Shown here in pieces: positions 8,699 through 12,834 of a DNA stretch of 12,834 nucleotides; the stretch's first letter is position 1; each line of letters opens with the position of its first letter. Source of the stretch: UPXZ01 sp964634605 (GTDB lineage: Bacteria > Bacteroidota > Bacteroidia > Bacteroidales > Paludibacteraceae); the NCBI GenBank assembly GCA_964634605.1, contig CAZWLJ010000061.1:1-12834 (forward strand), read 5' to 3'. The translations under genes and the position numbers were made by a program. Below the pieces are notes generated by a model that worked only from the letters and a program-made list of their open reading frames with translations, had not been told where the DNA came from and did no database searches.

Positions 8699-8776
8699 AA
8701 ACCGGAAAACGGGAGAAAAGCGATCGCTGATTTTCCACCCGGGATGTAGAACTTACCGCTATTCTGCCGGTTTTTT
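8699..8776 (+). other. possible structured element ending in a T run
   Basis: AAACCGG (8699-8705) can pair with CCGGTTT (8767-8773), which runs into six Ts (8771-8776). Between them lie an 8-bp palindrome GCGATCGC (8720-8727) and CCCGGG (8739-8744). The outer stem is short and the enclosed loop long (61 nt), so this may be chance. It could also be a terminator-like or structured RNA on the plus strand. Confidence 0.25.
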
Positions 8777-8855
8777 ATATTCAGAAATAACGTTAACTAA
8801 CATATCAGTTACTTTCATTAGTAAATCAGGTGTGTTCGTATATTCATGATTTTTT

Positions 8856-8885
8856 TTTGTATTATCATATCTATCTTTACATTTG
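8856..8885 (+). promoter_or_regulatory. candidate promoter of the intergenic small RNA
   Basis: TACATTTG (8878-8885) matches the Bacteroidetes -7 box exactly, with TTTG at 8856-8859 upstream. The 18-bp spacer is slightly shorter than the usual 19-21. Transcription would start near 8892, with no gene before the terminator that follows. Confidence 0.5.
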
Positions 8886-8891
8886 AATAAA

Positions 8892-9010
8892 AAGACGTTG
8901 AAAAAGTTTTCGGATAAGAAATAACAATATAACCTGTATTCTAAGCCTTAATTATGACTATTTTGTGCACAACTCCTCTTTTCTATTGAGTTAGAAAAGA
9001 GGAGTTTTTT
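8892..9010 (+). ncRNA. candidate small RNA of about 120 nt
   Basis: A promoter-like box (8856-8885) and a very strong intrinsic terminator (8971-9010) bracket about 120 nt with no credible protein gene. The terminator stands alone: the neighbouring gene on the left runs the other way, so no known plus-strand transcript needs ending here. The only small reading frame is an 11-codon one at 8954-8989 (MTILCTTPLFY), whose stop lies in the terminator loop. A leader peptide of an attenuator is possible but lacks repeated regulatory codons. The exact 5' end is an estimate. I do not recognise the RNA as a known family. Confidence 0.45.
8971..9010 (+). terminator. strong intrinsic terminator in the intergenic region
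   Basis: A perfect 15-bp stem (8971-8985 with 8992-9006) encloses loop TTGAGT and ends in six Ts (9005-9010). It lies 100 bp before the response regulator start and upstream of that gene's likely -7 box. It therefore either ends a small RNA or insulates or attenuates transcription into the two-component system. Confidence 0.88.
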
Positions 9011-9052
9011 ATAAAAAATTTTGTATTTTAAAGAAATCCAAACGAAAAAATC

Positions 9053-9060
9053 TATATTTG
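9053..9060 (+). promoter_or_regulatory. -7 box of the two-component system
   Basis: TATATTTG is an exact TAnnTTTG match, 51 bp before the regulator ATG at 9112. The nearest TTTG (9020-9023) is 29 bp upstream, too far for a normal -33 element, so the promoter may be weak or need an activator. Confidence 0.5.
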
Positions 9061-9111
9061 TAAAGGATTATTTTTTCTCAGAATAAGTTAATAACTTAAA
9101 TCCATTGTCTG

Positions 9112-9845
9112 ATGCTTACAGCTATAATAATCGACGACGAACAAAACTCCTCCGAATACCTCAGCAATTTGCTGAACAGGTATTTCAGTTCTAAATTTCT
9201 GGTTAAGGGCACTGCTTCCAGTGTAGCCGCGGGAGTGGAATTAATTCTACAGCACAATCCTGATATTGTGTTTCTCGACATTGAAATGCCTCAGGAGAGC
9301 GGGTTTAGACTTTTTGAGTATTTCAACGGCGACTATACTTTCGACGTGGTTTTTACAACGGCTCATGAAGAATACGCCATTAAAGCCATCAAGAATGATG
9401 CATTTGATTATTTGCTTAAACCTGTCGACAGGCTTGATGTGTTAAGTTTGATAAAAAGAATGGAGAAAAAACGGAAGGAGAAAAAATCCTTTGATTTGTC
9501 GATTTTCAATGTCAGCAGAAGCAATTCACGTAAAATTCCCCTCAGCTCGCAGTATGGTACGTTTTATATGGAAGAAAGTTTTTTCTGTACGCGAAAGCTG
9601 CAGGTGCCTATTGCGAAGTTCACCTGATTGACGGTCGAAAATTGATACTTTCGAAAACACTGGGTGATTTTGAAGAAATGACAACGGGTTTTAATTTTTT
9701 CCGGACACATAAATCCTTTATTATCAACCTCGACCATGTGGGTGAACTCGTGAAAAAGGATGGTTTTCAGATAATCATGAAGAACAATGTTATGATTCCG
9801 TTATCGACAAGACGCAGGGATGAATTTATTGCCAAAATATCGTAA
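9112..9845 (+). pseudogene. LytTR-family response regulator, frame broken
   Basis: This is a DNA-binding response regulator paired with the sensor kinase downstream. The receiver domain (about 1-120) is complete: acidic pocket D8/D9, phospho-acceptor D56 in FLDIEMP, T82/T83 in VVFTTAHEEYA, and K103 in LLKP. The C-terminal LytTR domain is split. Frame one runs to residue 158 and then ends at 9627 in junk (CTRKLQVPIAKFT). The continuation lies in the -1 frame, from CTG at 9585: LYAKAAGAYCEVHLIDGRK, then LSKTLGDFEE, FNFFRTHKSFIINL and PLSTRRRDEFIAKIS, to the stop at 9843-9845. Adding one T to the T6 run at 9579-9584 restores a 244-aa protein of normal family length. Without repair, the product has a receiver but no DNA-binding domain. 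The reading-frame end overlaps the kinase start by 26 bp, so the two were translationally coupled. Sequencing error, phase variation and -1 frameshifting are alternatives to decay. Confidence 0.85.
9579..9585 (+). other. T TTT TTC heptamer at the regulator frame break
   Basis: In the regulator's starting frame the codons are AGT TTT TTC, giving the X XXY YYZ heptamer T TTT TTC exactly where the frame must move by -1. A slip here yields S-F-F-L-Y-A-K, the same protein as inserting one T. A 6-bp inverted repeat, CAGGTG (9601-9606) and CACCTG (9621-9626), lies 15 nt downstream; this is farther than the usual 5-9 nt for a stimulatory structure. Any T6 run would look similar, so this is a candidate only. 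Confidence 0.35.
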
Positions 9846-12823
9846 ACTGATACTCGTACTGGCAGGATTGACTTATTTTGCAGCAGTTTCCCCGTACAAC
9901 ACCATAAACTACACTGCCAAAAACGGTATTCTGAGCAATTCGGTGCGTAAAATATTCATTGATAACACGCACCGTGTGTGGATTGGTACCGACAACGGCG
10001 TAAGCTGCATGACCAGCAACGGCATTGTGAATTATATCTACTCCCACGGACTCACTCATCACCGGATATGGGAAATTGTACAGACACCCGACAGCTCCCT
10101 GTGGTTTGGTACACACGGAAAAGGGCTGTTTCGTTTCAAAGACAACCGTTTTGTGAACTTTCCCACACCTGAGTCGGAATCGGGCGAACGGAATGCCATC
10201 CGCAAAATCAAACCATTCGGCAATTTACTTTATATCGGCACCAAAGAGGGACTGTTGGTTTTCGATCCGTCAACCAACAACTATATTCCATTTACAACCC
10301 GAAGTATAAATAAACCATTTCAGATACTCGACTTTTTTGAGTACAAAAACAAACTGTATTTTCAGGCTCATATCGAAGGTACTTTTGAGATAAATCCTGT
10401 GAAAAAATCGTTTAAAAATATACGGTTCAATGAATAGGAGAATACTTTTAATTACTCGGTCTACGGATTAAACGACTCACTTTACATTGCCCGCACGCAC
10501 TTCAATAAAAATGAATTCCACAATCTCCTCCGGTGGAAAACGGAGGATTATCTCGCGGGCACAAAACCCGACTCGGCAGAAATTCAGACGGTTATCTGGG
10601 AATTTGCTCACACTGCTCCCAACGAACTCTTTATGGCATGCTACGGTGTACACGACGAAAGCGGAGGACTTTACAAGCTGGCGGGAAATAAAACGGTAAG
10701 AATGAATGAAGCACTGGGCGTCGAAAGCAACAAACTCTGGGATATCAAATTCGACAGTGTAACCAAAAAACTGTATATCGCTTCGCTGGATAAGGGCTTG
10801 TACGTTATTGACTTTAACCGCGTAGCTGCACCTTACAGCTATTTTGCCGGCACCGACATCATCGATGTGAAAATTCGGGGAAATCAGGTTTTTGTTCTGA
10901 CCAGTGACGCTGTTTCGCTCCTGGAGAATAATGCTGTAGTAAAAACCATCACCCTGACCGAAATAAAAAAGTGGTTGAGACGCACCAAACCAACGGTATT
11001 CATTGATGATTTTGAATCGGATAACAAAGAACAATTATCTGACCTGAGTATTTCGGAAAATTACCTGGCCATAAACTCCAATTTTGCAGCTATCCGCCTG
11101 GATCACAATCTGAATCTGATGGATTACATGAAAGTAAATGTAGGTGGAAGGATTGTCTTTCTGAGCAACGATGCAGTGCTGCGGACGCATAACTATGGAG
11201 AAGTTCGTATGTTCAACGAATTTGGAAAACATGAAATCGGAGTGCGGTATGTATCATCAAAATCAGAGAAAAAACCTTCATTGGGTCTGACAGAATTTAC
11301 AAAAGTGAACGACACCACCTATCTGGCTTTCGGCAACATTAAGAACCTGACGTACCTTTTCAAACAAAACAGCAGGCATTTAAAAGAATTCCCGGAATTA
11401 GGAGACCTCCATCAGCCTCTCAGAACAGACTATCTGGCAGATAATCAGGTGATTGCTGCGGATAAAGCCAACCGGCTATACCGGTTGACGTATGCCAATG
11501 ACACGCTGAAAGCCACTCCATTAACCGATTTGAAAAAATGGGGAGTTATCGAGGTTTATTTTGTTAAGGTATCGGGCAAAATTATAATTGCTGGTACCGA
11601 CAAAGGCGTAATTGTGTTCGACGGCAATAAAACTTTTGTGGTGAATGAGTGCCTCGGGCTGCCTCAGAACATGACTTTGCGCTCGGCAGGAATTCAGAAC
11701 GATACAGTCTGGGTGGCTACATCCGAAGGCCTTTTCACGGTTGATTTAAAACGTTTACGGGCAGTGAAAACCGATTACACGCTTACGAATCTGACTGTTG
11801 GGGCCGATTCGCTGAATATTCCGTACCGGTTATCCGAAAAAGTCACCCTCCGAAGATATCCGCATGAAGTGTTTATTCGCTGGGAGATGAATTCACATCC
11901 CTATCCCGAAAAAATAAAATACAGTTATAAAATCGGTGGTGATTCTGCATGGATGGATGTTCAGGACGGGCGAATCAGGTTTGTGGATCCGGTTTACGGC
12001 GAAACTCCGGTTTACCTGCGAATGGCTGATGCCACCAACGGACAGGTAAAAACAGTACATTTACTCACTGTTTATGTTCCGAAACCATTCTACATGCAAA
12101 CCTGGTTTTATGTGCTTACCGGAATGGTTTTCATGACGCTGGTGTTTTTCTTCTTCTACAACAACCGCGTGAAAATTCTGAACCGTAAAACCGAAAAGGC
12201 ACAAACGGAAGCAAGCGAACTGCAACTGCGCCTCGATACGCTGCAATTCCTGCTGAAACCGCATTTTCTATTCAACGCACTAAGTTCGGTGCAAAACCTG
12301 ATGCTGAAAAACGAAATCGACAAATCGATAGAATATACAGTCTACTTTGCCAAATTCCTGCGCAGCATCATGCAGCAAACCGACGAGCGGCTGATACCAC
12401 TGAGCCGCGAGATTGACAACACGTTGCGCTACATCGAACTGGAAAAACTGCGTTTCAACAATAATGTAGAGGTCAACATCAACATTTCGGATGAAATTGA
12501 CACAGAAACCTTCCTGATTATCCCTTTTTTGTTTCAGCCGCTGATTGAAAACATGTTCAAACACGCATTCACACCCGAAATTTCAAAATCCCGCCATCGA
12601 AATAACTGTAACCGGAAACAAAACTGCTGCCGTTTTTCGCATATCCGACAACGGCATCGGACTGAACCAACAAACAACTCCCGACATCCTGACCAAATCC
12701 AACTCCAAAGGGCTGAAAATAACGCAGGCACAACTCCGCAAACACTATCCCCAAAGACACACCATGACCCTCACCGAAAGAGCTGAAGGTGGATTGTGCT
12801 GGGTGATAGAGATAGAAGGGTGA
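9820..12823 (+). pseudogene. hybrid-propeller LytS-type sensor histidine kinase, broken by TAG and a frameshift
   Basis: The intact form would be about 1000 aa: a membrane sensor that reads a periplasmic signal and phosphorylates the LytTR regulator upstream. Layout: signal or anchor segment (about 9-24); Reg_prop propeller repeats, clearest at 35-61 (NGILSNSVRKIF, VWIGTDNGV), 76-106 (SLWFGTHGKGLF) and 123-149; a Y_Y_Y domain (about 668-757); one membrane helix (about 763-783); and a His_kinase (LytS family) domain with His815 in LKPHFLFNAL and N-box Asn911 in PLIENMFKHAF. The ATP-binding G box ISDNGIGL (near 12641-12664) and SKGLKITQAQL follow in another frame. There are two lesions. A TAG at 10435-10437 (codon 206) lies in a frame that stays open for 783 codons after it; CAG to TAG is a plausible origin. 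One extra base in the A4 run 12585-12588 moves the ATPase domain to the +1 frame, which ends at 12823; unshifted, translation stops at 12786. The protein as read is a 205-aa secreted propeller fragment. Confidence 0.85.
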
Positions 12824-12834
12824 AGAAAAAAGTT

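Larger units (their letters stand above)
8311..9111. other. 801-bp intergenic region between divergent genes
   Basis: No convincing protein-coding gene is visible on either strand. The stretch separates the start of the minus-strand repeat protein from the start of the response regulator. It contains a candidate small RNA with promoter and terminator (8856-9010), the likely regulator promoter (9053-9060), and an inverted-repeat element (8699-8776). The 9-mer AACGTTAAC occurs twice (8430-8438 and 8789-8797). The rest (about 8311-8690) shows nothing I can name. Confidence 0.6.

Noticed and set aside
8430..8797. Repeated 9-mer AACGTTAAC (8430-8438, 8789-8797) as a paired operator
   Set aside because: Only two short AT-rich copies, 350 bp apart; expected by chance often enough that no claim is made.
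10477..11034. Minus-strand 185-codon reading frame inside the kinase region
   Set aside because: It lies opposite the propeller-coding frame, whose plus-strand translation continues the kinase on both sides; no family match by eye.
10633..12786. Separate downstream kinase gene starting at the ATG 10633
   Set aside because: It is in the same frame as the upstream fragment with only the TAG between them, and it lacks a signal peptide; better read as one broken gene.

Overview
The window looks like a Bacteroidetes chromosome, most likely of the order Bacteroidales. Four things support this: promoters of the Bacteroidetes type (TTTG, about 20 bp, TAnnTTTG) in front of several genes; AT-rich start regions without Shine-Dalgarno motifs; a fused SecDF protein; and a hybrid-propeller sensor kinase of the Reg_prop/Y_Y_Y type. 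Genus is not determined. Nothing here looks like a phage, transposon, CRISPR array or genomic island.

Layout. The left edge holds the 5' two thirds of an initiator tRNA-Met on the minus strand, divergent from secDF (317-3418, protein export motor), which ends at a strong terminator. Next come mscL (3680-4096, osmotic safety valve), a small YCII-domain lipoprotein (4339-4788) and a secreted C69-family dipeptidase (4932-6584). The dipeptidase shares a two-way terminator with a convergent minus-strand gene (6733-8310) for a secreted protein with a Tyr/Trp-rich middle and a Ser/Arg-rich tail built from 36-bp and 84-bp tandem repeats.

The 801-bp stretch 8311-9111 has no credible protein gene. It contains a candidate small RNA of about 120 nt, with a promoter-like box at 8856-8885 and a perfect 15-bp terminator hairpin at 8971-9010, and a second weaker inverted-repeat element near 8699-8776.

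The right third (9112-12823) is a two-component system: a LytTR response regulator followed, with a 26-bp overlap, by a periplasmic-propeller sensor kinase of the LytS (His_kinase) type. Both genes are broken. The regulator has a frame break in a T6 run. The kinase has an in-frame TAG at 10435-10437 and a +1 frame break in an A4 run at 12585-12588. The rest of both reading frames is well preserved, so this is either recent decay, a reversible off state, or assembly error. The regulator break sits exactly on a T TTT TTC heptamer of the -1 frameshifting type, so programmed frameshifting is a less likely but testable alternative.

The genes are mostly independent transcription units with an envelope theme (export, osmotic protection, secreted or surface proteins, signal sensing). 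I found no clear new multi-gene system. The best leads are the broken two-component system and the intergenic small RNA candidate.
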